From: HRBIN30 sp964534275 | GTDB lineage: Bacteria; Desulfobacterota; Binatia; HRBIN30 | DNA: 64,000 nucleotides | Assembly: GCA_964534275.1 (NCBI GenBank) | Contig: CAZHQG010000009.1 | Span: 1 to 64,000, forward strand | Direction: 5' to 3' | Shown: positions 43,901 to 52,943 of the stretch, piece by piece | Layout of the letters: every line of letters begins with the position of its first letter | Numbering within the stretch: position 1 is the first letter of the stretch | Notes under the pieces: model-generated | Database searches by the model: none | Seen by the model: only the letters and a program-made list of their open reading frames with translations | What the model was told of the DNA's origin: nothing | Made by a program: the position numbers and the translations under genes

Positions 43901-44130
43901 ATTTGCATTTCCTATCAGTGGCGGGCGCTTACCCCAGGCGCAACGCTGCGACAAGAGGAGTTTCCGTTCCCCTTGCTAAACACGTGAGGGTTCACATTGG
44001 AGGTCCGAACCTCACTGATGCTGCCGCCAGCGTCTTCCGCCCACCAGCTCGGCCGTACCTCGGCTTCCCGCGCCGCTCCCTGATGACCGCTAGCCTGCGG
44101 ACACCACGAACAGCAGGAGAACCTTCCCAC

Positions 44131-44170
44131 AAAAAAACGAGGCGGTGGCAACGCTGGTTGCCACCGCCTC
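44131..44170 (-). terminator. rho-independent terminator of the second dockerin-like gene
   Basis: Perfect 13-bp stem (44139-44151 with 44158-44170), 6-nt loop, and seven A on the plus strand (44131-44137), which read as a T-run on the minus strand. It lies 26 bp beyond the stop codon of the gene ending at 44196. Confidence 0.93.
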
Positions 44171-44195
44171 TTGTTCCGACGCCCAAACCTTCGGG

Positions 44196-45626
44196 CTACT
44201 TTGCCACGAGGATGTTCGTGACCTCGATGTCTCCCAAGGTTTGCTGCCCGAGTGCCGTGAAGGCGCCACCCAGGGTGAGCCCAGTAACGTTTCCAGCGCT
44301 CAAATTTGGGCAGCTTGCTGTCTGGCCTTGGACGCACTTCGGCTCGGCGGGGTAGCCCGGATCATCGTTCTTACAGAGCACCGTGGCGCAGGCTTGGCCC
44401 GTGGTGAACAAGAGCGGATTTGGCGTACCACGCGAGGCCGGCGGATCGGCATCGGTGCAAAAACTCGGCTGGCAGGCGCCAATGGACGTACCGATTCCAA
44501 TCGCATTGACCAATAGCATGCTTCCTGGTCCGCCGGTTCCCGAGAGGCTCAGTTGCACCGGACCACCGGGATCGCCCGCACAGCTATCCTGGGTAACGTC
44601 TACATTCACCCCGGGCAGGCTCTCGCAGCCCACCACGCCGGCTGCGGAGTTCCCTGGACCGAACACGGCTACGCACGGACGGCTGGCTGGGCAGCTTGCG
44701 GGCGGGCTCGCGAAGCCCGTCGTGCAAGATTCAGTAAACGAGCCGTCTTGGTTGAAGATGGCGCCGCCGCAAGTCTTGTATTCTGCACCCCGCACACACG
44801 CACAAGCCAGCGTCGAAATCGGGATTTGCTCGAACTGGATGCTAGCTGCCGGAATGACCGCAGTGATTTGCCCAGCTCGCTGCTTCCCGATCTTGAGCTG
44901 CTGCGAACCCTTGAGGCTCAAGCCTAGTACCAGCGGATCGCCGTAAACTACCGCGCCGCTCGTTCCAGGCTCCAAGCTTTGGTCAGGTTTCACGACACCC
45001 GGAACGAGTTCGTAATTGACTGTGGTTTCCGTAGTGCAGTTCGCTGCGCAACCGTCGCCACCAAAAGTACGGCAAGCTACGCAGGTACCACCGGGGCAAT
45101 CTTCGTTGCTGTTGCAGAAGGTGTAGGGCTTCTCGCCGCCGTCGCAAACACCCTTGTACTCGTCATTGTCGCCGAAACAGTCGGAGTCGCTCGTGCAGGA
45201 TTGGCCCGCCTTGCTCGTGCCCACACAAATTCCGCCGTCGTCGCACTCCTCGTCACCTTCGCGGACTCCGTTGCCGCAAACTGCCGCCCCGCCCGGGGTC
45301 GGTGTCGGCGTGGGGCCTCCACCTAGCGGGATGCACTCGCTGTTTAGCAGACTGTTTACCGCGGCGATGATCTCGTCGACCGTAATCTCCCCATCACCGT
45401 TACGGTCGCCCACCGGACAATTCTGCAGCGGCTGCGAGCCCAGCAGGATGTTGACCATCGTAATAATCTCGTTGACGGTCACTTCGCCGCTGCCGTCGCA
45501 GTCACCGAGGCATCTTTGCTGCGCCTGCCCCGGCGAGGCCAGCGCCCAACTAAGCGCCGTCAATGCGCCCGCCAGCGCTACGCCACGACAGCGTTGCCAG
45601 AAACCGAAGCCTCTTCGTTCACGCAT
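44196..45626 (-). CDS. secreted dockerin-like, cysteine-rich protein with Myxococcus-type repeat
   Basis: 476 residues. Signal peptide (about 1-34, ending PGQAQ). Directly after it comes a dockerin-like dyad, DCDGSGEVTVNEI and DRNGDGEITVDEI, framed by four cysteines. A TPTPTP hinge follows, then CGNGVREGDEECDDGG, the DUF4215/Myxo-disulfide signature, interrupted by an insert before DGCAANC. The C-terminal 270 residues are a Cys-containing beta-rich domain of unknown family. ATG 45626 has AAGGAGAG 8 nt upstream. Surface-exposed or secreted. It has its own terminator. Confidence 0.85.
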   Translation of the reverse strand: MRERRGFGFWQRCRGVALAGALTALSWALASPGQAQQRCLGDCDGSGEVTVNEIITMVNILLGSQPLQNCPVGDRNGDGEITVDEIIAAVNSLLNSECIPLGGGPTPTPTPGGAAVCGNGVREGDEECDDGGICVGTSKAGQSCTSDSDCFGDNDEYKGVCDGGEKPYTFCNSNEDCPGGTCVACRTFGGDGCAANCTTETTVNYELVPGVVKPDQSLEPGTSGAVVYGDPLVLGLSLKGSQQLKIGKQRAGQITAVIPAASIQFEQIPISTLACACVRGAEYKTCGGAIFNQDGSFTESCTTGFASPPASCPASRPCVAVFGPGNSAAGVVGCESLPGVNVDVTQDSCAGDPGGPVQLSLSGTGGPGSMLLVNAIGIGTSIGACQPSFCTDADPPASRGTPNPLLFTTGQACATVLCKNDDPGYPAEPKCVQGQTASCPNLSAGNVTGLTLGGAFTALGQQTLGDIEVTNILVAK

Positions 45627-46025
45627 AACAACTCTCCTTCCCTCAAAAGATGTCGAACCTATCACCCTCCCAAGCTGGGACCACAAGCCAACTCTTCTGC
45701 GTGCGGTTTTCGACCATATCCCACATGACCTCTCTCTTTGCAACAAACGTCACGGAGTGGTCAAGACGGTTTCCCTAAAAATCCCCAAGCCGCAGGTTCG
45801 GATGCTGCCGGCCACGAGTGGCCTCGCTTTGCTCGCGAGCCCGTCGTTCGCGCAAGGGTTGTTCGAGTAGCGCACACTCGCAGCGGCTCCGCGTTCCTGG
45901 AGAGTCCAGTGCCCCCCCGCCGACAGCTTCCACCCGGCACTGGCAAGCACTTAGTTTCTGGCAAAGCCCATCGGGCGAAGTCCGTTGCAAGGCAGGAGAC
46001 GAGGGTTTAGCGTCGGCACTCGCCC
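45627..46025. promoter_or_regulatory. 399-bp divergent intergenic region
   Basis: Lies between the secreted dockerin-like gene and the GT-C-like gene, transcribed away from each other, so it should contain both promoters. No conserved box is certain and no gene is supported. Confidence 0.4.
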
Positions 46026-47417
46026 ATGCCACGGCCGCGCATTTTGTTTGCGTTTTCAATCACTACCCTGATCGCGCTTGCTTGGGCAGCGTACCGTCCG
46101 GCATTGGAAACCTTTTTCCTCAACGAGGACTTCATTTGGCTTTACCGCTGTCGCCTGAACGAACAACAGTCGCTGTCCGACTTGCTCACCCGCGACGTGA
46201 TGGTCGGCAGCTATTCTTGGCGGCCGCTCGTACAGGCGTGGTTCGGGCTCAACTTCGCTTGGCTTGGTTGGAACGCGTTCGGCTACCACCTGCAAGCATG
46301 GGCCCTGCACGTGGCAACCGCATTGTTCCTGTACTTGCTCGCCGTAACCTGGCGAGGACATCGATTTGCATTGCTGTGTGCCACCCTCTTCGCCGTGCAT
46401 CCGGCGCACGTGGAGTCGATCGCGTGGGCAAGCGCGATCGGTGGCCCGTTGAGCTCGTTGCCAATGGTCGCGGCTCTGTACGTGTGGCAGCAACAGTGCC
46501 GTGCTTCCTCCGGAACCACACTGCTGGCTAGCGGTGTCGCGACGCTCTTGTTCCTCGCGGCACTGGCGGCCCAAGAAAACGCTCTCGTCTTTCTTGTCTG
46601 GCTTCCTTTGTTTTCCACGCAGTTCGGGGATGCACGCCATATCAAGACCCGCACGGCCATCTTATGGTTCCTGCTGCTGTTGACAGCGGTGATCTTCGGC
46701 CTCGTTCGCTCGTGGGAAAGCCCGGCCGCATGGTCGCCGCCTGCAGCAGCGCTGCCGTTCGGCTCCCAGGCAGCGTGGCACCATTCGCTGATGCACGTGG
46801 CGCAAAATCTCGCTCGGGCGTTCGACCGGCTGGTGCTGATACCTGGCGTGGGCGTTCCGTTCCACCTGGTCGCTGCCGGGGTTGCCGGCTGGCGCGCAAT
46901 CCGAGGAGACTGGCTCCCCGCTGTCGCCAGCGTCTGTTTCCTTGCTGCCCTGCTGCCCTACACGACGCTCTTCTTCGGCGTCGCTCCGCGGTACTTGCAC
47001 CTCCCCTTGGTGGCCTGGGCGATCGGTATTGCAAGCCTCCTCTGGCCCGTGGCGCAGCCCGCGCACCCGATCCGCCCAGCTTTTGTCGCGTGTCTTCTCG
47101 TCGCCTGGTTTGCGGTGCTTTTGCCTCGAATCCACGACGAAACCGAGCGCTTCGCGCGACGCAGCGCCGCCACGCTCTCGCTCCTCGGAGCGATCCGCCG
47201 CGCGCTTCCGGCGGCTCCCTCTGGGGCAGAGCTGGCGTTCGCGGGCTTGGGAGAGTGGCGGTTGCAACACGATGCGTTCGTGTTCGGTCTCGAAGAAGCC
47301 GTCCGTCTCGTATACCAAGACTCGACCTTGCGCGTGCGTTTCGTTCCCCTTGGCGCGAGTGTGCCTGGAGCAATGCTCTTGATCTGGGATGGGGAACACT
47401 TTCGGGTGGGCTCATGA
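46026..47417 (+). CDS. polytopic membrane protein, GT-C/TMTC-like
   Basis: 463 residues with about ten TM segments. NEDFIWLYR after TM1 occupies the place of the acidic catalytic loop of GT-C glycosyltransferases. FAVHPAHVESIAWASA matches the conserved block of TMTC/PMT-like proteins. A lipid-linked sugar donor is likely; the acceptor is unknown. The ribosome binding site before ATG 46026 is weak. Overlaps the next gene by 4 bp (ATGA). Confidence 0.68.
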   Translation: MPRPRILFAFSITTLIALAWAAYRPALETFFLNEDFIWLYRCRLNEQQSLSDLLTRDVMVGSYSWRPLVQAWFGLNFAWLGWNAFGYHLQAWALHVATALFLYLLAVTWRGHRFALLCATLFAVHPAHVESIAWASAIGGPLSSLPMVAALYVWQQQCRASSGTTLLASGVATLLFLAALAAQENALVFLVWLPLFSTQFGDARHIKTRTAILWFLLLLTAVIFGLVRSWESPAAWSPPAAALPFGSQAAWHHSLMHVAQNLARAFDRLVLIPGVGVPFHLVAAGVAGWRAIRGDWLPAVASVCFLAALLPYTTLFFGVAPRYLHLPLVAWAIGIASLLWPVAQPAHPIRPAFVACLLVAWFAVLLPRIHDETERFARRSAATLSLLGAIRRALPAAPSGAELAFAGLGEWRLQHDAFVFGLEEAVRLVYQDSTLRVRFVPLGASVPGAMLLIWDGEHFRVGS

Positions 47418-48079
47418 AAAGCACCAAGCGGCTCCGGTGCGCCGTCGTTGCTGCGCTCTTGGTTTTCGGACTCGGGTCTGTCCTGTTTTCCCTGCGCCAC
47501 GACCTTCTTAAGGCGATGGGCGCATTTCTTGTGGTCGCAGACGAACCGCAGCAAGCCGATGCAATCGTGGTGCTTTCTGGGTCGATTCCCGACCGGATTC
47601 TCGAAGCCGTGGATCTCTACCACGCGGGGTTCGCGCCGCGGTTGCTGCTCACTCGCGAGGGACGCATGCCCGGTTTCGATGCCTTGCGCGCACGCGGAGT
47701 CGCACTACCGGAGCGGCACGAGCAAAATCGCGACATTGCGGTGGCTCTCGGTGTGCCGCGAGACGCCATCGAGATCGTGGAACGCCGCTCCACCAGTACG
47801 CTTGCCGAGGCTGAAGCATTGGTGGCGTTTCTTCGCGAGCGGAACCTGCAGAGAGTCCTGTTAGTGACGTCGCGGTCGCACGCGCGTCGGGCGCGAACGA
47901 TCTTTCGCACCCTAGCAGGCTCGCAACCGGAAATTCTTGTCGTTCCGTCGCGTTACGACCCGCTCACCCCTGACAACTGGTGGCAAAAGCGAGCGTTCGC
48001 GCGGCGCGTGGTCACCGAGTACGGCAAACTGCTAACGTGGTGGGTCATCGACCGTTGGCGCACGAGGAGCCCTGGATGA
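47414..48079 (+). CDS. YdcF/DUF218 family protein
   Basis: 221 residues. N-terminal TM anchor (about 8-27), then the DUF218 fold: ADAIVVLSGSIPDRILEAVDLY, RLLLTREG, STSTLAEAEAL and LLVTSRSHARRARTIF. Related proteins (ElyC, SanA) act in envelope and peptidoglycan homeostasis. Coupled by ATGA overlaps to the genes on both sides. Confidence 0.87.
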   Translation: MKSTKRLRCAVVAALLVFGLGSVLFSLRHDLLKAMGAFLVVADEPQQADAIVVLSGSIPDRILEAVDLYHAGFAPRLLLTREGRMPGFDALRARGVALPERHEQNRDIAVALGVPRDAIEIVERRSTSTLAEAEALVAFLRERNLQRVLLVTSRSHARRARTIFRTLAGSQPEILVVPSRYDPLTPDNWWQKRAFARRVVTEYGKLLTWWVIDRWRTRSPG

Positions 48080-48360
48080 ACGAACACCCACGACCCGCTA
48101 CGTCCGCTCAGGTCGTTCCAATCTTCGTACGGGTCGCACCCGAACAGATTGCCTACTGGAAGTTTCTGTTCGAATCGTACGAAGAGCTCGCAATTGTCCG
48201 CACGCTCGACCGCAAGGAAGCCGTCATCGTTGTTCTGGCAATGGCGGATTATCTTCCCCACGTGCGGGCTGTGCTCGCAGAGGCCTGCGCACGCACGGGA
48301 GCCACGGAAGTTCCGCCACCGACGGACCTGAGCGGCGATTGGCTCTTACCAGCACTATAG
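48076..48360 (+). CDS. DUF4911 domain protein
   Basis: 94 residues. The core VRVAPEQIAYWKFLFESYEEL and RTLDRKEAVIVVLA matches DUF4911, a small family common in delta-proteobacteria-like genomes; no function is known. GAGGAG lies 5-10 nt before ATG 48076. Last gene of the three-gene operon. Its end overlaps the convergent tatC gene by 6 bp. Confidence 0.8.
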   Translation: MNEHPRPATSAQVVPIFVRVAPEQIAYWKFLFESYEELAIVRTLDRKEAVIVVLAMADYLPHVRAVLAEACARTGATEVPPPTDLSGDWLLPAL

Positions 48361-49170
48361 ATACGAGGCCGCGTCGGTCGCGGCTTCGGCAGCAACGGCT
48401 CGTGGCCGTCCAAACACATACGCCACGCCAATACTGGCACCGTACAACACCAGGAGCGGGGTGGCCATCAGGAGTTGCGAGGCCACGTCCGGCCCGGGGG
48501 TCAATACGGCCGCTACGATAAAAATCCCAACGACCGCGTAGCGCCAGTATCCCAACATGGTGCGGTGGGTTACGACACCCGCGCGAGCCAAGAAAAACGT
48601 GACCACCGGCAACTCGAACGTGACCCCGAACGCGAGCAGCATCCGCGCAGTGAACGACAAGTATTCACTGATTCGCAACTCCGGACGGACCCCAATGGTC
48701 GCGTACTGTTCCAGAAAGAAACGGTAGCCGACCGGTAGCACGAACGCGTAACAAAAGGCCGCGCCGGCAACGAAGAAAAAACTCGCGAAAAATACGAACG
48801 GCAACGCGTAGCGCTTTTCGTGCGGATACAAACCGGGAGCCACGAACCGCCACAACTGATAGAAGCTCACCGGACTCGACAGAAAAATCCCGGCAATGAG
48901 TGCCACTTTGAGCTTGGTAAAAAACGCCTCCACCACGCCAGTACCGATGAGGTTCACCGAGTGCCCCGGGTTGTCTCCCAGCGGAAGCCGCGCGCTGTAC
49001 AGCGGTTGGGTCAGGAAGGCGAACAGCAAGTCGGCGAACTGGTACGCAGCGATAAAGGCCACACCAATCCCCACCAGCGCTTTGATGAGCCGCCAGCGCA
49101 GCTCTTCCAAGTGCGCCGTCAGGGGCATCTTGAATTCGTCGGGAGAGCTACTCATCGGAGCAGTGCTCAA
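48355..49170 (-). CDS. tatC: twin-arginine translocase subunit TatC
   Basis: Six-TM core receptor that binds twin-arginine signal peptides of folded exported proteins. 271 residues. MPLTAHLEELRWRL is the conserved cytoplasmic N-terminus (its glutamate contacts the signal peptide); SSPVSFYQLWRFVAPGLYPHEKR and the loop YLSFTARMLLAFG are conserved. TTG 49170 is chosen because GAGG lies 7 nt upstream; ATG 49155 is possible. It is 9 bp after tatB. Confidence 0.95.
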   Translation of the reverse strand: MSTAPMSSSPDEFKMPLTAHLEELRWRLIKALVGIGVAFIAAYQFADLLFAFLTQPLYSARLPLGDNPGHSVNLIGTGVVEAFFTKLKVALIAGIFLSSPVSFYQLWRFVAPGLYPHEKRYALPFVFFASFFFVAGAAFCYAFVLPVGYRFFLEQYATIGVRPELRISEYLSFTARMLLAFGVTFELPVVTFFLARAGVVTHRTMLGYWRYAVVGIFIVAAVLTPGPDVASQLLMATPLLVLYGASIGVAYVFGRPRAVAAEAATDAASYL

Positions 49171-49179
49171 GCGTGGGCC

Positions 49180-49512
49180 TCAATCTGGAACACTCTCGCG
49201 CCCCTTGGCGTCGTCGAGACGGTCCTGCGGCAGCTCCGGCTTCGGGGTTGCAGCCGACGTAGAGGAACCGCGACCCACAGTGGCCTCTGCCGGGGGCGGC
49301 ACGCTTGGTTTGCCGCGCTCGGCAGTGCGCACCTCCTCCTCCAACATCCAACGCGCGCGCTCGAGTTCCGCAGCGACGCCGCTGGTTGCTTTCCTCAGTT
49401 CTGCCAAACCCTTCCCCAGCGCACGAGCGACCTCGGGCAAGCGCTTAGGCCCGAGCACCACGAGAGCCACGACCAAAATGACCAACAACTCCGGGGTACC
49501 GATGCCAAACAT
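49180..49512 (-). CDS. tatB: Sec-independent translocase subunit TatB (TatA/B type)
   Basis: 110 residues. MFGIGTPELLVILVVALVVLGP is the single TM helix with the polar Glu near residue 8, followed by KRLPEVARALGKGLAELR, the amphipathic helix. A long Pro/Ser-rich tail favours TatB over TatA. No separate tatA is seen nearby. Operon with tatC. Confidence 0.9.
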   Translation of the reverse strand: MFGIGTPELLVILVVALVVLGPKRLPEVARALGKGLAELRKATSGVAAELERARWMLEEEVRTAERGKPSVPPPAEATVGRGSSTSAATPKPELPQDRLDDAKGRESVPD

Positions 49513-49669
49513 GACCGCAAGCCACCGGCTGCGACGCTAAAGGAATCGTTCTTTACTGTCAAAGGTGAACCCATCCGAACCGCACAACTTGCCCGGAGTG
49601 CTTTCGAGGCGGGCTCTGGATGTGTCTCCTGGAGCACCCCGTTTCTCGATCGAGCGACCACGGCCCTGA

Positions 49670-50698
49670 TCAAGCCACCGGACTCACGCTTACCTTGATT
49701 GCTCCGGAGTGTTTGTCGGCGGCTGTGGAGAACGCAGCCTGAATTTGCTCGAGCGGATACCGGTGCGTGACGATGCTGGCAAAGTCCTGTGCTCGCTGAC
49801 TCAAGATGTCCAGCGCTCTTTCGAAGTCCGCTCCTGCGATCGTGCGACCGTACGTCATGGACCCAACGATGCGAATCTCCTTGATGACCAACAAGATGCC
49901 ATTGAGCGCAGGCATGGAGGTAAACAACCCAAGCACCACTACGGTTCCTCCTCGGCGCACAAGCGGCAGCGCTTGCTCCAGTGTATCCGCTTGTCCGCCA
50001 ACGGTTTCGACGACCACGTCCGGAGGGCGCTGACTGCCTGCGTCGGCAAGCTCCACGTAGGCCGCGCTGCCCGTGAATACCCGCGTGGCTCCTAGGCGCC
50101 GGGCAGCCTCCGCCTGGTGCACATACCGCGCCGTCACCCAAACCTCGCTGGCACCACTCGCGCGGGCCGCGGCTACCGACATCAAGCCGATGGTTCCTGC
50201 TCCCAGAACCGCAACCCGGTCGCCCGCGCATACGGGAACCAAACGCAGTCCGTGCACCGCCACAGCCAGCGGCTCCGCCAAGGCAGCCACAGCCATATCG
50301 AGCTTGGCCGGAAGTGGGAACACGGCGCTCGCTGGCACACGGACGTAGTCGGCAAAGCCTCCATGCACCATGTTTCCCAACACACGCAGCTCAGGACAAA
50401 GCTGGTAGTTGCCGCTGAGGCAAAAGTTGCATTGTCGGCAGGTAACGAGCGGCTCGACGACGACGAGGTCGCCCGCCCGCACGTTGCCCACTCCCGGCCC
50501 GACCTCGGCCACTTCGCCTGCAATCTCGTGCCCAGGGCACACCGGCGGAGGCGGAAACTGCCCGCTAAAAAAGTGCAAGTCGCTGCCACAAATGCCACAG
50601 TTGTGCACCCGCACCACGACTTCTCCACTCGCCGGCTTCGGATCGGGAATCTCGCGCAGTTCGGTTTTGCGTGGTTCCAAACAAAACGCGGCTCGCAC
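49670..50698 (-). CDS. zinc-dependent alcohol dehydrogenase (MDR; threonine/sorbitol dehydrogenase-like)
   Basis: 342 residues. Catalytic zinc ligands: Cys in CGICGSDLHFF, His in GHEIAGEV (PGHE). Structural zinc: the four-Cys lobe CRQCNFC...C. NAD(P) fold GAGTIGLMSVAAARA. The substrate is a secondary alcohol or polyol by family. GTG 50698 has AAAGGAGGG 5 nt upstream. 33 bp after the HupE/UreJ-like gene on the same strand, so it could share that transcript. Confidence 0.9.
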   Translation of the reverse strand: MRAAFCLEPRKTELREIPDPKPASGEVVVRVHNCGICGSDLHFFSGQFPPPPVCPGHEIAGEVAEVGPGVGNVRAGDLVVVEPLVTCRQCNFCLSGNYQLCPELRVLGNMVHGGFADYVRVPASAVFPLPAKLDMAVAALAEPLAVAVHGLRLVPVCAGDRVAVLGAGTIGLMSVAAARASGASEVWVTARYVHQAEAARRLGATRVFTGSAAYVELADAGSQRPPDVVVETVGGQADTLEQALPLVRRGGTVVVLGLFTSMPALNGILLVIKEIRIVGSMTYGRTIAGADFERALDILSQRAQDFASIVTHRYPLEQIQAAFSTAADKHSGAIKVSVSPVA

Positions 50699-50731
50699 CG
50701 GACCCTCCTTTCGTCTCTTCGACCAGCGCCA

Positions 50732-51946
50732 CTATCCGTAGGCACGTACAAAAAACCAGTACGTCCCCAAGCCCAACACGATCGCGGAGGCAACATCCAC
50801 CACCCACGCGCCCAAGGCTGGCCGCACGCCCATCAACCAGCGCAGGAGCGGCCACGTGATTCCTACGACCGCGAGCTGTCCGAGTTCCACGCCCAGGTTA
50901 AAGCCACCCAGTGCCATGGCTAGCGCCATCGGTGGCAAGCCAACCTCCAACAGCACCGTGGCAAAGCCAAAGCCGTGCACCAAACCAAACAAGAAAGCCA
51001 CCACCCAGCGCCACGAGTCCGCCGGCGGTCCACTCTGAGCCCAAGCGAAAAACGAAGCAGCAAACAGCGCCGTGCCCGCACTGACCGGAAAGGGCACGTT
51101 TCCGCGGCCCGTAGCTGCCAACACGGTCACGACGGCAGCGCCGCCGACGAAGAACCACGGGCCACGCCAGCATCGCTGGCTTCGAAGCCACAGGTTCTCC
51201 ACGGCCACCATGGCAATGGAGAAGCCAATCAGGGCTTCGACCGCCTGAGCGTCTGGCTTAAGCCAACCCAACACGGAGCACGCCAGGGTCACGCTATGTG
51301 CGACCGTGAACGCGGTGACCACTTTCGCGAGCGAGGCCAACGACCCTCCCAGCAGTACGAGGGCGACGACGAAGGCGAGGTGATCGTACCCTGTCGCGAT
51401 ATGCTCGAGCCCTAAGGTCAAGTACCCGAGGAATCCCGTCGGCGCTTCTCGGGCGGGCGGGCCGTTGTCTTCTTCGATCGTCCACTCGCGCTGCGCCGCA
51501 GTAAAAACCTTTTCCAGGGGGGTTGGGGTCAGCCCTTCCACGCGCACGAAATGCAAGTGCGTCGGGGCCACCTCGAACATCATGTCGCTGCGAATGCGCA
51601 CCGTACGCCCCGGAGGGCACTCGAACGTCCACGAGAATGCAAGCCGCCCCGCTCCTGGCCGGAGATTGCGAGGGAGCGATTCGGCAGCGCAGGGCTGGCC
51701 GTCGATGCTCACCAACATCCGCTCGCGCAAATACTGCGACAACTCCCGGTCGCGTTCCGCAGGTGGGTACAACCCCCAAGCAAAGTGGGTCGTGTCCAAC
51801 TCGGCCAACCGGACCAAAACTTCCACTTTCGATCCCTCAAACTTCCAAGTCGAATAGGAATGCGTTCGGTCGTGCGCCAAGGCAGCGCCACAGATCAGCA
51901 ACCCGCCAATCGCAAGAACGGCTCCCCGCACGGCAACGCTCTCCAT
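50732..51946 (-). CDS. HupE/UreJ-family membrane protein with N-terminal extracytoplasmic domain
   Basis: 404 residues. Signal peptide (1-24), an extracytoplasmic beta domain of about 130 residues, then six to seven TM helices with the family motifs GLEHIATGYDHLAFVVAL and VHGFGFATVLLEVGLP, whose histidines and Asp suggest metal binding. HupE and UreJ proteins are nickel or cobalt permeases; the substrate here is unproven. 4 bp after the parvulin gene. Confidence 0.85.
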   Translation of the reverse strand: MESVAVRGAVLAIGGLLICGAALAHDRTHSYSTWKFEGSKVEVLVRLAELDTTHFAWGLYPPAERDRELSQYLRERMLVSIDGQPCAAESLPRNLRPGAGRLAFSWTFECPPGRTVRIRSDMMFEVAPTHLHFVRVEGLTPTPLEKVFTAAQREWTIEEDNGPPAREAPTGFLGYLTLGLEHIATGYDHLAFVVALVLLGGSLASLAKVVTAFTVAHSVTLACSVLGWLKPDAQAVEALIGFSIAMVAVENLWLRSQRCWRGPWFFVGGAAVVTVLAATGRGNVPFPVSAGTALFAASFFAWAQSGPPADSWRWVVAFLFGLVHGFGFATVLLEVGLPPMALAMALGGFNLGVELGQLAVVGITWPLLRWLMGVRPALGAWVVDVASAIVLGLGTYWFFVRAYG

Positions 51947-51950
51947 TCGC

Positions 51951-52943
51951 TCAGTCCTTGGGGGTGCTTCTCCCGTCGGGAGGAGTCTCGCCAGCTTGTT
52001 CCACGTCCGGAGCTACAACCACTTTGGTGCGTGCGCGAAGCTCGTCGAGGTACGTGCGCAGCGCTTGATCCGCGGCCCGGCGGCGAAATTCCTGAAGCAC
52101 CTGTGTGCGGACCTCCTCGAATTGCGGGGGATCCCCACGCCGGCGCTCAGCAAGCAGCAAGATATGCCATCCCGTTGCGGAGCGTACGGGCTCGCTCACT
52201 GCTCCGGGGGCCAGTTGAAGGACTGTCCGGAACGCCGTGGGACCCAGCAATTCCCCGAGCTTGCTTGCAGGTAACAACGTATCCGGCACGGGTGGGGACT
52301 CCTGGTCACCGAAGGCCCGGCGAACCTCTTCGAAGGCCTCACCCGAAGCAATCCGCGCGCGGGCCGATCGCGCACGTGCTTCGGCTGCGGCAGACTCCTC
52401 AGGCGTTTCTGCCCGGAACCAAATTTGCCGCACGCGGAAAAGCTCCGGACCCTCGAACCATTCTCGATTGGCGGCGTAAAAGCGGCGAAGCTCCGTGTCG
52501 CTCGGTTCTACTGCATCTTGGCTTGTTACCACCGAGTCGATCACCGCGCTCACCAACGCGCGGCGGGCGCGCACATCGGTGCGCGGCAGGTCCATTTCGA
52601 GGGCGCGCTGCAAGAGGAGTTCCTCGTCGATCAAGCGATTCAGCGCAAACGTACGATCCGCGGGCTCCAAGGGTGTTTTTCGATCCATTGACAGTGCAGC
52701 GATTGCACGCTCCCACTCCGCGCGCCAAATCACCGCCTCGCCTACACGTGCCACGGCTCCTGGCGGCAGCACCGCACTTTGCTGGCCGGACCGGACAATT
52801 CCAAGTCCGGCGCACAAGATGCCCGCGGCAGCGCCACACGCAAACAGCCAGCGGATCCGTTGTAATGGTGGGCGCGAAGACTCGGTCAGCTCGGCGGCCG
52901 CAGGTAAATTGGACTGGACCACGCGCGTTCCTGGTTCGGCCAT
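51951..52943 (-). CDS. parvulin-type peptidyl-prolyl isomerase (SurA/PpiC-like), membrane-anchored
   Basis: About 330 residues. TM anchor near 31-50, a SurA-N-like helical region (about 60-170: WRAEWERAIAAL, FALNRLIDEELLLQRAL), then a PPIase-like domain (about 180-290) with VRQIWFRAETPEE, GATGWHILLLAER-type end (SATGWHILLLAE). It folds or escorts envelope proteins. The start is uncertain; ATG 52943 makes it overlap the DUF3604 gene by 58 bp. Confidence 0.8.
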   Translation of the reverse strand: MAEPGTRVVQSNLPAAAELTESSRPPLQRIRWLFACGAAAGILCAGLGIVRSGQQSAVLPPGAVARVGEAVIWRAEWERAIAALSMDRKTPLEPADRTFALNRLIDEELLLQRALEMDLPRTDVRARRALVSAVIDSVVTSQDAVEPSDTELRRFYAANREWFEGPELFRVRQIWFRAETPEESAAAEARARSARARIASGEAFEEVRRAFGDQESPPVPDTLLPASKLGELLGPTAFRTVLQLAPGAVSEPVRSATGWHILLLAERRRGDPPQFEEVRTQVLQEFRRRAADQALRTYLDELRARTKVVVAPDVEQAGETPPDGRSTPKD

